A DNA stretch of 64,000 nucleotides. Origin: Vibrio sp. PID17_43 (lineage in GTDB: Bacteria; Pseudomonadota; Gammaproteobacteria; Enterobacterales; Vibrionaceae). The stretch lies in the NCBI RefSeq assembly GCF_002608565.1, contig NZ_LIXM01000004.1, forward strand, positions 62,001 through 126,000, read 5' to 3'. The translations under genes and the position numbers were made by a program. Below the pieces are notes generated by a model. That model did no database searches, had not been told where the DNA came from, and was given only the letters and a program-made list of their open reading frames with translations. Shown in pieces: positions 36,522 through 45,329 of this stretch (within the stretch, counting starts at the first letter, position 1; each line of letters opens with the position of its first letter).

Positions 36522-37061
36522 AAAACCTCTTTGCTTCCTTTTTCTCATCCGATGAGTAACAACTCATCATTTGAGCGGCATTTAGGCAGGTCAGAGTGCC
36601 TATTGAATATTCTGTTGGCTACCGTAAAGAATCATTGAATTCTCAACATATAAGAAATGCACTAACATGACTTGATGCAAATTCTCACCCAGTGATAAAT
36701 AAGCACAAAGCATCAATCTTCGATAATAAAATGATCAAGAAAGCATCGCTTCTCAACCGATGAGAAGAGGTGCGTCTTCATACAAGACACAGCGCCGCTA
36801 AAACCCGGAATTGACGTCACAACTTTCTTCTGTTTCGCCGAATACAAACGATTATCCCCAAGTAAGATCGAAAGCCTTTTTCCCTTAATCAAGAAGAGTA
36901 CGTACAACAAAATGATCACGTAAGACAAAAAACTAAAGTGCCTTTAGGACGTAAAAGCTATGATCTACTTGTAGATAATAAACGAGTAGAGTAGAAACAG
37001 GGCCTGACGTACTCGTCACTCAACAAATTCATCCAACCACTCAACTATTTAAAGGTCTCTA
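36522..37061. other. 540-bp intergenic region between gltS and ABC genes
   Basis: Close to gltS there are short overlapping palindromes (CTCATC-C-GATGAG at 36544-36556 and GATGAGT/ACTCATC at 36551-36568) and a related one at 36750-36767 (TTCTCA/TGAGAA). They may be regulator sites. A 71-codon minus frame at 36713-36928 has no ribosome site or recognisable sequence and was not called. Confidence 0.4.
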
Positions 37062-37919
37062 ATGAGTGCACTAGTCAGTGTAAAACATGTCTCCAAGCAA
37101 TATCGGCAGCAAGGTGAAACGCTGCAAGATGTCAGTTTTGAATTGCGAGCAGGCCAGGTACTAGGGCTTCTTGGTCACAATGGTGCTGGTAAATCGACCT
37201 TAATCAATGCCCTGCTGGGAGCGCTCGAATATCAAGGTACCATTCGAATCAACGGGTATGAGCCTATTATGCAGCGCGATAAGGTAATGCAAAACTTATC
37301 GTACATATCAGATGTCAGTGTATTGCCAGATTGGATGACGGTCGCACAACTGTTCAGCTATACCGAAGGTGTCCACTCAGGTTTCAATCGCCATAAAGCC
37401 GATGCGCTTTTACGTGAAACCAATATCAAGTCACGGACTCGTATTAAAGCGCTGTCGAAAGGTATGAAGGTACAACTGCATCTCGCGTTAGTGATTGCCA
37501 CCAACACACAAATTCTCATTCTGGATGAACCTACCCTAGGTTTGGACTTAGTCTATCGTGATACGTTTTATCGCCACTTATCGGAATGGATCCAAGGTGG
37601 CGAGCGCATATTGATCATCACCAGTCATGAAGTATCGGAGATTGAGCATCTGCTAACAGACGTGCTGATACTTAAGCAAGGACGTACGATCCTACAATCG
37701 TCGATGAATACGATAAGTGAAGATTACCTCATTGTGGAAGCGCGCGATGAACACCGCGCACAAATTGAAGCGATGCAGCCACTCTCTTCACAAAAATGCC
37801 TCGGTGCCACCAAATGGCTGTTATCTTCAAAGTATGCCGAACAAGCGGAAAGACTTGGCGAAATTCGTGACGTTAAGTTAGCGGATCTATTTTTAGCCTT
37901 ACAGAAGGAAGTATCATGA
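37062..37919 (+). CDS. ABC-2 type transporter ATP-binding protein
   Basis: 285-residue ATPase. Walker A is GHNGAGKST (about residues 38-46). The signature region is degenerate (LSKGMKVQLHLALVI) and Walker B is ILILDEPTLGLD. This pattern is typical of YtrB/GntR-associated and bacteriocin-type exporters. It overlaps the permease gene by 4 bp (ATGA). No GntR regulator gene adjoins it. Probable role: export or membrane homeostasis; substrate unknown. Confidence 0.88.
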   Translation: MSALVSVKHVSKQYRQQGETLQDVSFELRAGQVLGLLGHNGAGKSTLINALLGALEYQGTIRINGYEPIMQRDKVMQNLSYISDVSVLPDWMTVAQLFSYTEGVHSGFNRHKADALLRETNIKSRTRIKALSKGMKVQLHLALVIATNTQILILDEPTLGLDLVYRDTFYRHLSEWIQGGERILIITSHEVSEIEHLLTDVLILKQGRTILQSSMNTISEDYLIVEARDEHRAQIEAMQPLSSQKCLGATKWLLSSKYAEQAERLGEIRDVKLADLFLALQKEVS

Positions 37920-38749
37920 TGCGCTCTACTGTCGCCATGTTACGTAAAGAGTGGTTAGAAAACCCTCTCGTCTGGCGTGTACCTCTGTTTATGTTTGTCT
38001 GTAGCCTATTACTGTTTGTTGGCGTCATGAACAACACTCCCCTGCAGCACAACCTCGTTTTTCAAATGAGCTTTAGTGGTGACGCAGATGAGTTCAGCAT
38101 AGCCCTCGGCGATGACATTAACCGACTCATCGCGGGCGTGGTGGGTCTGATATCCATCCTGCTTGGCACTCAATACTTCCCGAGAACCCTACATAAAGAG
38201 CGTTCAGAGGGCAGCATCATGTTCTGGCGTAGCATGCCAGTCAGCGATATTAAAACTCATCTAGTGAAGCTAACGTTTGGTTTACTGGTGATCCCGTTAG
38301 TCTGTTCCACCTTGGTCTTTACCGCTGATTTCATGCTGTGGTTATTGAAGTTCTCCACTGAGCACCAGTTAACATCACTATTCCATCAAGCATCGTTGAG
38401 TGATGTGTGGTTGAATTGGGTTGAATTTCTTCTGCGTATGACGCTGGCTGGCATTCTGCTGTTACCGTTTGCATTAACCGCAATGGCCATTTCTCAGAAA
38501 GTAAACTCGCCACTAGTGATCATGCTCATCGCAATTTACACCTTACGTTGGATGCCCATTGCTCTATTTGGTTACCATGGCTTAGATCAGTTCTTCTCTG
38601 AAATGTTCTATCTCCCTTTGTACGCGATTATTGCGCCGCATCCATTGGCGACCATCCAAGAGGCGGGATGGACGAATATCGGCATTTATGCTTTTTTGGG
38701 TATGTTAGCTTGGACCGCCAACCTCAAGTTTAGCCGGACCGTTCGGTGA
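37916..38749 (+). CDS. ABC-2 type transporter permease
   Basis: 277-residue membrane protein with about six helices and a periplasmic loop after the first (residues about 40-75). ERSEGSIMFWRSMPVSD is the cytoplasmic motif common to ABC-2 permeases of this class. It starts inside the stop of the ATPase gene and forms the transporter with it. It ends before a strong terminator shared with the convergent gltS copy 2. Confidence 0.86.
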   Translation: MMRSTVAMLRKEWLENPLVWRVPLFMFVCSLLLFVGVMNNTPLQHNLVFQMSFSGDADEFSIALGDDINRLIAGVVGLISILLGTQYFPRTLHKERSEGSIMFWRSMPVSDIKTHLVKLTFGLLVIPLVCSTLVFTADFMLWLLKFSTEHQLTSLFHQASLSDVWLNWVEFLLRMTLAGILLLPFALTAMAISQKVNSPLVIMLIAIYTLRWMPIALFGYHGLDQFFSEMFYLPLYAIIAPHPLATIQEAGWTNIGIYAFLGMLAWTANLKFSRTVR

Positions 38750-38773
38750 TTTAACCTAAGCTGGGGATAATCT

Positions 38774-38812
38774 AAAAAAAACGGCCACAACTTGTGTTGT
38801 AGCCGTTTTTTT
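38774..38812. terminator. bidirectional terminator between ABC permease and gltS copy 2
   Basis: AAAAAAACGGC and GCCGTTTTTTT flank ACAAC/GTTGT, giving a long near-perfect stem with A- and T-runs on opposite sides. Confidence 0.9.
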
Positions 38813-38826
38813 AGGTTGGTCTCAGT

Positions 38827-40053
38827 CTACCCAAGGAATGAAATATAACCCTGTAGAATGATTAAGTTGACGATGTCGATAAAGAACGCTCCAACAATCG
38901 GCACCACCATAAACGCCTGTGGTGAAGGACCGAAGCGGTTAACGATAGAGCCCATATTCATGACCGCCGTTGGCGTCGCACCCAAACCAAAACCACAATG
39001 ACCACCAGCGATCACCGCTGCGTCATAGTTGCTGCCCATCACCTTGAAGGTGACGTAGTAAGTGAAGATTGCCAGAATCACCGACTGTATGCCAAGAATC
39101 ACCAAGAATGGGATCGCCAAGTCAAAGATGTTCCACAGTTTTAGACTCATCAATGCCATCGCTAGGAACAAAGACAGCGATACCGTACCTAACATATCAA
39201 CGGTTTCTGCATCCAGACTACGAATCTTGGTGACTTCCAAGAAGTTTGTAATGATCACACCAATGAATAACGCATACACGAAATCAGGGATCATCAACCA
39301 TTGGATCTCGAATGTGCTCACCCACTGCTCTACGTACTTAGCGCCAGTGACACAAATCAATAGGAAGAACAATTTCTCGACCACTTTTTTAGCGGTAACT
39401 TTATCTTCTTCGTACTCGTTGTACGTCACCAATTCTGGAAATTTCTCGTGAGTCTTAGAGCCGCGACCATATTCCGATTCAAGATTATTTTTTTCTACAA
39501 GACGCTGTGCCACCGGACTACCGATGATACCGCCCATGATCAAACCAAAGGTAGCCGATGCCATGGCGATTTCCAACACATTATGAAGTCCATACACATC
39601 TTGGAAAGTCTGTGACCACGCCGCCCCTGTACCGTGACCACCCGATAGCGTAATCGAACCCGCGATCAGCCCCATCAGAGGATCCAACCCCAGTGCCGCA
39701 GCCAATGACACACCGACACCGTTTTGAATAATAACGTAGAACGAGGCAACGGCTAAGAAAATGAAAACCTTCGCGCCACCTTTCATTAACTGAGTGTAAT
39801 TTGCTGCCAAACCGACCGTCGAGAAGAACATCAGCATGAATGTATTTTGTAACGGCAAGTCGAACTGTAAGTCGATACCGTTGAAATGAAGAGCAGTAAT
39901 GATACAGGCAACAAGCAAGCCACCTACAATCGGCTCAGGTATGTTGAACTTCTTTAAGATCGGTAGCTTGGCATTAATGAAATGCCCTAGGAAAAGCACA
40001 CTGATTGCAACCAAAAAGGACTCCAGTGCGCCCACAGATATTAAATGATTCAT
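38827..40053 (-). CDS. gltS: sodium/glutamate symporter GltS, copy 2
   Basis: 408 residues, same length as copy 1 and nearly identical over the two reentrant loops (LDPLMGLIAGSITLSGGHGTG, GHCGFGLGATPTAVMNMGS). Differences cluster in the mid-cytoplasmic segment (residues about 190-240) and scattered helices. The ATG at 40053 follows GAGG. Both copies are intact and on the same strand with the ABC pair between them, which suggests a tandem duplication later separated. Different regulation or affinity is plausible but unseen. Confidence 0.94.
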   Translation of the reverse strand: MNHLISVGALESFLVAISVLFLGHFINAKLPILKKFNIPEPIVGGLLVACIITALHFNGIDLQFDLPLQNTFMLMFFSTVGLAANYTQLMKGGAKVFIFLAVASFYVIIQNGVGVSLAAALGLDPLMGLIAGSITLSGGHGTGAAWSQTFQDVYGLHNVLEIAMASATFGLIMGGIIGSPVAQRLVEKNNLESEYGRGSKTHEKFPELVTYNEYEEDKVTAKKVVEKLFFLLICVTGAKYVEQWVSTFEIQWLMIPDFVYALFIGVIITNFLEVTKIRSLDAETVDMLGTVSLSLFLAMALMSLKLWNIFDLAIPFLVILGIQSVILAIFTYYVTFKVMGSNYDAAVIAGGHCGFGLGATPTAVMNMGSIVNRFGPSPQAFMVVPIVGAFFIDIVNLIILQGYISFLG

Positions 40054-40249
40054 ATCGCCTCTTATTATTGTTCTCTTCATCCTCCGTAATGATTGAGTGT
40101 TAGTTTAACCTTAGTTCAATAGCAAATTTTCTCGCTATATTTCTACGAAAATACTCAAAAGGTTGTGTTAATGCGCCTTAGGCTAGTTCCAGGGACGGTC
40201 GTTAAGCGATGTTCTGATTTACGCGCTATCCGCAAGCCCTAAAATGTAA

Positions 40250-40270
40250 AAGGAGCCTATTCAGCTCCTT
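40250..40270 (-). terminator. minus-strand terminator downstream of the 67-codon ORF
   Basis: On the minus strand AAGGAGC-N7-GCTCCTT is followed by TTACATTTT. There is no T-run on the plus strand. It supports a minus-strand transcript ending here. No other feature is seen in 40054-40356. Confidence 0.55.
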
Positions 40271-40356
40271 CTATGCCCTTATCATCGACAAAAATGATGG
40301 TACGTCGCGATGGGTATCGTGTTGTGAGTATGTCCGAGTGACACTTTTCTGAACCG

Positions 40357-40560
40357 CTATCGGGCTCCCTGACTTAAACAGAAAGTGATCATAATGACTA
40401 TTGAGCAACGTTTCTTCCCGTCATAACGAATAGAGTGCCTAACATGGCGCTCTAGCATCTGGGTTTGCTTGTTCCCATCGTAGTGTAAATACTCTGACTC
40501 ATGGTGATTAAAACGAGCCAAATTCAGGGAAATCATCAAGCTTGCAACAAGTGTTATCAT
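40357..40560 (-). CDS. small hypothetical protein, possibly exported
   Basis: 67-residue frame with a short hydrophobic N-terminus (MITLVASLMISLNLARF) followed by a polar, His/Tyr/Arg-rich part and a second hydrophobic stretch (CSIVIMITFCL). No strong ribosome site is seen. The terminator at 40250-40270 on the same strand is the best support. It diverges from the gene at 40610. Family unknown. Confidence 0.4.
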   Translation of the reverse strand: MITLVASLMISLNLARFNHHESEYLHYDGNKQTQMLERHVRHSIRYDGKKRCSIVIMITFCLSQGAR

Positions 40561-40609
40561 TACAACGGAGCGAGATTATAACATATCGCTGAAAATTTCC
40601 CTCATTTCA

Positions 40610-40873
40610 GTGATATTCGCCACTTTCATAGTTTGCTCTAGCAATGATCAACTACCCAATATCATTGCTACAGATAAAAACGCGAAGCGACTCAAACTTG
40701 GCTTCATCCCAAGTGTAGATTTGTGGGAGGAACCGTTTATCAATGGTACCTTGCTCGATGAAATTGACAGGGGTTACTGGCGCAATAGCAAAGAACTCTT
40801 CCAATTCAATGATGGCAACATCCGCGATAATTGGCCGCATTACTTGCAAGACAATGAACTAAAAGAAAAATAA
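40610..40873 (+). CDS. hypothetical protein, possibly lipoprotein or exported
   Basis: 87 residues from the GTG at 40610; the true start may be a rarer codon slightly upstream, since a hydrophobic stretch (ISLISVIFATFIVC) continues in frame before it and CGGAG lies at 40566-40570. The mature part (IPSVDLWEEPFINGTLLDEIDRGYWRNS) is polar and has coding character. The Cys after the hydrophobic stretch is not in a canonical lipobox. It lies 29 bp upstream of the DCC-family gene and may be co-transcribed. Confidence 0.5.
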   Translation: MIFATFIVCSSNDQLPNIIATDKNAKRLKLGFIPSVDLWEEPFINGTLLDEIDRGYWRNSKELFQFNDGNIRDNWPHYLQDNELKEK

Positions 40874-40902
40874 TCGCGTAAAAAAGAAAAGAACAACCAA
40901 CG

Positions 40903-41304
40903 ATGAGCTCAACCATGACCAAACTGACTGTATTTTACGATGGCACTTGTCCCTTATGCGCCAAAGAGATGAAAGCGCTAAAACAACGTGATGCCAAGCA
41001 GCAAATCAAAACCGTCGACATCTACAGTGAAGCGTTCGCCGATTATCCGCAAATCGATCCCGAGCAAGCCAACAACATCTTGCATGCTCTCAACGAGAAA
41101 GGTGAACTGTTGTTTGGGCTGGATGTCACCTATCGCGCATGGCAATTGGTTGGTCGGGGTTGGTTATATGCCCCGCTACGTTGGCGAATTTTCAAACCTG
41201 CTGCAGACTGGCTTTACCTCAAGTTCGCCAATAACCGCTACCGAGTCTCATATTGGTTAACGGGCACCTCTCGTTGTAGCAATGGTGTTTGTTCTCGCAA
41301 ATGA
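40903..41304 (+). CDS. DCC-family thiol-disulfide oxidoreductase-like protein (DUF393)
   Basis: 133-residue thioredoxin-like protein with the defining N-terminal motif TVFYDGTCPLCAKEM (CxxC) and the later D-x-x-(Y) pattern of DUF393. C-terminal Cys residues occur in CSNGVC. Cytoplasmic or membrane-peripheral. A second ATG at 40915 is possible. Family members are thought to be redox proteins; the substrate is unknown. Confidence 0.85.
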   Translation: MSSTMTKLTVFYDGTCPLCAKEMKALKQRDAKQQIKTVDIYSEAFADYPQIDPEQANNILHALNEKGELLFGLDVTYRAWQLVGRGWLYAPLRWRIFKPAADWLYLKFANNRYRVSYWLTGTSRCSNGVCSRK

Positions 41305-41330
41305 TCGACATAACTTCGAAACCGTAAAAG

Positions 41331-41360
41331 ACAGCGACGCCAAAACGTTGCTGTTTTTAT
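41331..41360 (+). terminator. terminator after the DCC-family gene
   Basis: ACAGCGACG pairs with CGTTGCTGT (one G-T pair) across 6 nt and is followed by TTTTATTT. Confidence 0.65.
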
Positions 41361-41424
41361 TTCTGCTATCCTCAAACGACTTAGTTATAATGCCGCCAAC
41401 TTAGCACCCATAAGGGCAAAAAAG

Positions 41425-41919
41425 ATGATTATCATGACCACCAATTTCGGTGACATCGAGATTGAACTGAATCTAGAACGAGCGCCAGTTAGCTCAAAGA
41501 ACTTCAAAAAATACTGTGAAGATGGCTTCTACGACGGCACCATTTTCCATCGCGTTATCGACGGCTTCATGATCCAAGGCGGCGGTCACACTGAAGATAT
41601 GGCAGAAAAGCCAACGCGTGCGCCAATCGCGAATGAAGCAAACCGTGGTCTAAAGAACCTTGTTGGCACCATCGCAATGGCACGTACTGACGCACCGCAC
41701 TCTGCAACGGCACAGTTCTTCATTAACCTAGAAGACAATGATTTCCTAGATCACACAGCAACCACCAATCTAGGCTGGGGTTACGCGGTGTTTGGTAAAG
41801 TGACCGCGGGTATGGATGTCGTAAAACGCATCGCGAAAGTGAAAACGACCTCTAAACTTGGTCACGATGATGTGCCATGCGATCCAATCATTATTGAGAA
41901 AGTGACGATCAGCGAATAA
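41425..41919 (+). CDS. ppiB: cytoplasmic peptidyl-prolyl cis-trans isomerase B
   Basis: 164-residue cyclophilin, the same length as E. coli PpiB and without a signal peptide. The core motifs [35 protein letters not shown] and [17 protein letters not shown] hold the active-site Arg, Phe and Gln residues. It accelerates proline isomerisation during folding. Single gene with its own terminator at 41961-41995. Confidence 0.95.
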   Translation: MIIMTTNFGDIEIELNLERAPVSSKNFKKYCEDGFYDGTIFHRVIDGFMIQGGGHTEDMAEKPTRAPIANEANRGLKNLVGTIAMARTDAPHSATAQFFINLEDNDFLDHTATTNLGWGYAVFGKVTAGMDVVKRIAKVKTTSKLGHDDVPCDPIIIEKVTISE

Positions 41920-41960
41920 GCACATTCGCCTCTTCGGAGACATCGTCACTATAAATCGAT

Positions 41961-41995
41961 AAAGCGCCTAACGTCTTATGACTTAAGCGCTTTTT
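41961..41995 (+). terminator. terminator after ppiB
   Basis: AAAGCGC and GCGCTTT with inner pairing (TAA/TTA), then TTTTGTTTT. Confidence 0.75.
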
Positions 41996-41998
41996 GTT

Positions 41999-42455
41999 TT
42001 AGTTGCTGAAGCAAATGAGCTGCGAGTTTACAGTGTAAAGCGTGAGCAGCTCTAGTGATTGCATCCCTTTAAACAAACGTTGAGATGCACGACTCACAGA
42101 GAGCTTAGTTTCTCCAACGTGCACAAACATTCTTCCACTAAAGTCTTTGTTTACTTTTTACTTTTTTAATTTTATAAACTTACACCGCGCTTGAACGGTG
42201 CACTGGCCGGAACTGTTCGGGGTTAAGCCGCCCTATCAACTCTTTCAACGATGTGCGAATCAAATACTCCTGCACTTTGCCTTGTCCTTGTTGGGCATAC
42301 ACGAAAACGAATTTTTCTTCTGCTTTGAAGTACAACACGTCAGATGTGGCGATCAGATGAATGTCTTCCCCTTGCGTCGCTTTGATCCACTGAGGGTATT
42401 GCGGCGTTTGTGGAGCTTCGATTCTCCAGTTTATCTGACGCTGTATCCAACCATC
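41999..42455 (-). pseudogene. LytTR-family regulator remnant
   Basis: The minus strand carries a clear LytTR DNA-binding domain: DVLYFKAEEKFVFVYA, EYLIRTSLKELIGRLNPEQFRPVHRSSAV. A TAA (42180-42182) then replaces the Asn usually found after HRS..V. After [11 protein letters not shown] the frame shifts and resumes as [28 protein letters not shown], the expected LytTR end. The N-terminal half is missing; upstream the sequence changes to an unrelated plus-strand frame near 42455. One nonsense change, one frameshift and a truncation make it non-functional. The right boundary is approximate. Confidence 0.75.
42027..42039. other. parS2 centromere site, distal copy
   Basis: TTTACAGTGTAAA matches the chromosome II consensus TTTACANTGTAAA exactly. 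It lies inside the 3' end of the LytTR remnant, about 8 kb from the parS2 site beside parA. Confidence 0.8.
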
Positions 42456-42458
42456 ATC

Positions 42459-43011
42459 ATGACAAAGAACAAAGACGACTCTTGGTTTGGTCTGATTCGT
42501 ACCTTGCTGCCAGCGTTACTGGCAGCGATCGCGGCGTTGGTGGTAACCGAAGTGTTTTACTGCATCCATTTGTGGTTTGGCCATTAGTCTGTACTTATTC
42601 GACTTTATGCGCTGCCGAGCAACCACCCCGGCTAAAAAAAGGCCAGATGCTAATGCCAACCTTTAACTGGATCCTGATTGTGGTATTTGCTCAGCACATC
42701 ACCATGGTGACTTTGTTCCCTGTTGAACGTGAAGGCAAGCCACCAGTATTTAAGGAAGAACCAGTCACGTTTGAAAGCCGAGCGATCTCATTGACGTTGA
42801 TTGGTCTTGGTGAGGCGTTCTTGATGATTGTGGACATCATCTCTGCAACGTTCTGTTTGGTGCCATGCTGCCTATTCAGATTGATATGACGAGTAGTGAC
42901 CTTGGTTTAGAAAGTACCTTCCTGCGTGCTTGGGAGCTTTCTGTAACGCTGTTCATCTTGTATGCCTTACATCACCTCACACATAAACCTGTATTCAGCT
43001 CCACAAAATAA
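42459..43011 (+). pseudogene. broken membrane-protein gene(s)
   Basis: A 42-codon frame from 42459 (hydrophobic, GLIRTLLPALLAAIAALVV) stops at 42587. A second frame resumes near 42650 (MPTFNWILIVVFAQHITMV, then SLTLIGLGEAFLMIVDIISAT), and a frameshift near 42850 moves it into a third (LFGAMLPIQIDMTSSDLGLE...) that ends at 43011. Joined, the last two give about 118 residues with three to four helices. Whether the first frame belongs to the same gene is unclear. Family not recognised. Confidence 0.5.
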
Positions 43012-43311
43012 TCCCCCAAGCCAAGAGTGCAGCGTTGTACTCTTGGTAATCCTCCTCTCTCTTAAGCCTTAAGAGAATAAAATACACATCCTTGTTATAA
43101 AAAGTGTGGCGAAAAACGTCAGGCTGGTGTATTTATCCGTCCACGACTTTCCTAGTCAGCTTATCCAAACAGACGGTGCCGCCCCCTCCCCTTTACACAC
43201 CTTTGCGTCGTGTCTGTTACTTCCGAATTGGATTCTTAGCATTGGATTAGTTTGAACTCGCAGAGTTCTGTTATTTTCGCCTCGCACATGGGCGTTATTA
43301 GGTTATAGAAA
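43012..43311. other. 300-bp intergenic region before the rodA paralogue
   Basis: It holds one strong hairpin without a T-run (CCAAGAGT/ACTCTTGG within 43021-43046), possibly the end of the broken upstream gene. Nothing else is recognisable. Confidence 0.4.
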
Positions 43312-44394
43312 ATGAACAAGCGTTTCTTTCCTAGGATTGATTTGCCATTATTACTGGCGATCATTCCGCTCATGCTTCTCAGTTCACTCACTCTCTGGAG
43401 TGCCAGTGGTTTTAGCGAAGCAATGCTCTTTAAACATCTTGCACGTTGCGCACTCACACTCATGTGTATTTTAGTAATGTCATCGATTCCAGCGAGCACT
43501 TACCAGCGTTCTGCCCCGTATCTATACCTTGTGGCGGTGGCTTTATTGCTCGCCGTTGCGTTGTTTGGTGACAGCACCAATGGCTCTCAGCGCTGGCTTG
43601 ATATCGGATTCTTCCGTTTCCAACCTTCAGAGCTGATCAAACTGTCCATCCCCATCATGATCGCGTGGATGCTACACATTGAAGGCGGGCGACCCGATGT
43701 TCGCAAAATCGCTCTGTGCTTATTGATCACCTTGATTCCTTCGGGCTTGATAGCCCTGCAACCCGACTTAGATGGTGCGATATTCACAGTAATCTATGCG
43801 CTGTTTGTTTTGTTCTTCGCAGGGATGAGCTGGAAGATCATTGGTGGCTTTGTAGTCACTATTCTGACTCTAGTACCTATTCTGTGGTTCTTTGTCATGG
43901 AGTCGTATCAAAAAAGCCGTGTTACTCAGTTCTTAAATCCAGAATCCGATCCCCTTGGTTCGGGCTACCAAATCATTCAGTCACTGATTGCGATTGGTTC
44001 TGGCGGACTGAAAGGCAAAGGCTGGATGAACGCCACCCAAGGCACATTAGGCTTTATTCCAGAAAGCCATACTGACTTCATTTTTTCAACCTATGCAGAA
44101 GAATGGGGCTTTATTGGCTGTACGGTGTTGTTAGCACTGTACTTGTTCATTACCGCGCGGGTGATGCTGCTGGCGTGCCAATCTGAGCACTTCTTTGGTC
44201 GCCTTGTGAGTGGCGCACTGGCGATGAGCTTCTTCCTGTACGCATTCATCAATACAGGCATGGTCAGCGGCTTACTACCGGTAATGGGTAGCCCACTGCC
44301 ATTCTTCAGTTATGGTGGTACCGCCATGTTGACTCAAGGTATCTGTTTTGGCGTGATCATGTCGCTGTGTTACTCCAAATACCGCAACACCTAA
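43312..44394 (+). CDS. RodA-like SEDS glycosyltransferase, orphan paralogue
   Basis: 360-residue polytopic protein of the FtsW/RodA/SpoVE family, about ten helices. Conserved RodA residues fall at a constant offset of seven from E. coli: E107 in FRFQPSELIK (E114) and D255 in ESHTDFIF (catalytic D262). NGSQRWLD and KGWMNATQGTLGFIPE also match. The usually strict QPDLGT motif reads QPDLDGA (150-156). No PBP2 gene adjoins it, unlike the main mrd operon, so it is probably a second copy with a special role in peptidoglycan polymerisation. Confidence 0.88.
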   Translation: MNKRFFPRIDLPLLLAIIPLMLLSSLTLWSASGFSEAMLFKHLARCALTLMCILVMSSIPASTYQRSAPYLYLVAVALLLAVALFGDSTNGSQRWLDIGFFRFQPSELIKLSIPIMIAWMLHIEGGRPDVRKIALCLLITLIPSGLIALQPDLDGAIFTVIYALFVLFFAGMSWKIIGGFVVTILTLVPILWFFVMESYQKSRVTQFLNPESDPLGSGYQIIQSLIAIGSGGLKGKGWMNATQGTLGFIPESHTDFIFSTYAEEWGFIGCTVLLALYLFITARVMLLACQSEHFFGRLVSGALAMSFFLYAFINTGMVSGLLPVMGSPLPFFSYGGTAMLTQGICFGVIMSLCYSKYRNT

Positions 44395-44430
44395 ACGCGA
44401 GTCACAACAGAGAAGACAAGTAACACGATC

Positions 44431-44460
44431 AAAAAAGGCTTCCCGAGGGAAGCCTTTTTT
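44431..44460. terminator. bidirectional terminator between rodA paralogue and yeeN
   Basis: AAAAAAGGCTTCCC-GA-GGGAAGCCTTTTTT, a 14-bp perfect stem with A- and T-runs. Confidence 0.95.
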
Positions 44461-44477
44461 ACAACTGGAGAATCAAA

Positions 44478-45194
44478 TTATAGTTCGCCGTTGTGGTATA
44501 CCTGTTGAACGTCGTCACAGTCATCTAGAAGGTCTAGGAACTTCTGGAATTTCTCAGCGTCTTCACCCGCCACTGGCGTATGAGTTTGAGGAACGAATGT
44601 AATTTCTTCAACATCGATCGTTAGATCTGGGAATGCCGCATTAAGTGCAGTTTTCGTTTTGAAGAACTCAGTGTGCGGTGCAAATACCGTGATCACGCCG
44701 TCTTCTAGTTCAACGTCTGTTACATCCACATCTTCCATCATTAGCGTTTCTAGGATGATTTCATCATCTTCGCCTTTGAACTGGAACACTGCTTGGTGGT
44801 CGAACATGTGAGAAACTGAACCTTCAACCCCAATTTTCGCACCTGTCTTAACAAAACATTGGCGAACGTCTTGGAAAGTACGGTTACCGTTGTCTGTTAG
44901 ACAGTCAACAATCACACTTGTGCCACCAGGGCCAAAACCTTCGTAACGTGCAGGTGCGTAATCTTCACCGCCACCGCCGTTCGCTTTATCGATCGCTTTT
45001 TCGATAACGTGTGCAGGTACTTGGTCTTTTTTCGCTTTAGTGATCAGGTGCTTCAGAGCCAAGTTCATGTCTGGATCACCGCCACCGTTTTTCGCGCACA
45101 TGTAAATTTCTTTACCGTATTTGGAATAAACTTTAATTTTTGCGCCTGCAGTTTTCGCCATAGAGGCTTTGCGCACTTCAAAACTTCTTCCCAT
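44478..45194 (-). CDS. yeeN: YebC/PmpR-family protein, YeeN type
   Basis: 238 residues, the same length as E. coli YeeN. The three-domain YebC/TACO1 pattern is present: N-terminal [55 protein letters not shown], and an acidic C-terminus ending [15 protein letters not shown]. Members bind DNA as regulators, and recent work on the family also implicates them in relieving ribosome stalls. It is monocistronic. The housekeeping yebC next to ruvC would be elsewhere. Confidence 0.92.
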   Translation of the reverse strand: MGRSFEVRKASMAKTAGAKIKVYSKYGKEIYMCAKNGGGDPDMNLALKHLITKAKKDQVPAHVIEKAIDKANGGGGEDYAPARYEGFGPGGTSVIVDCLTDNGNRTFQDVRQCFVKTGAKIGVEGSVSHMFDHQAVFQFKGEDDEIILETLMMEDVDVTDVELEDGVITVFAPHTEFFKTKTALNAAFPDLTIDVEEITFVPQTHTPVAGEDAEKFQKFLDLLDDCDDVQQVYHNGEL

Positions 45195-45329
45195 CGGGAT
45201 GTCTCTCTAAATTTAATTTTAATGCGAAGGATTTTAGCAAAAAGCGAAACTGTTTCCATTTCGCCCTGCAAAGGAATGGGGAGGCAACCTCATTCGCCGC
45301 TGTGGTTCACACCAGAGCCACGATCCGCT

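Noticed and set aside
36713..36928. 71-codon minus frame with a hydrophobic start
   Set aside because: No ribosome site, no family signal; it contains one ATGATCA at 36731, consistent with chance.
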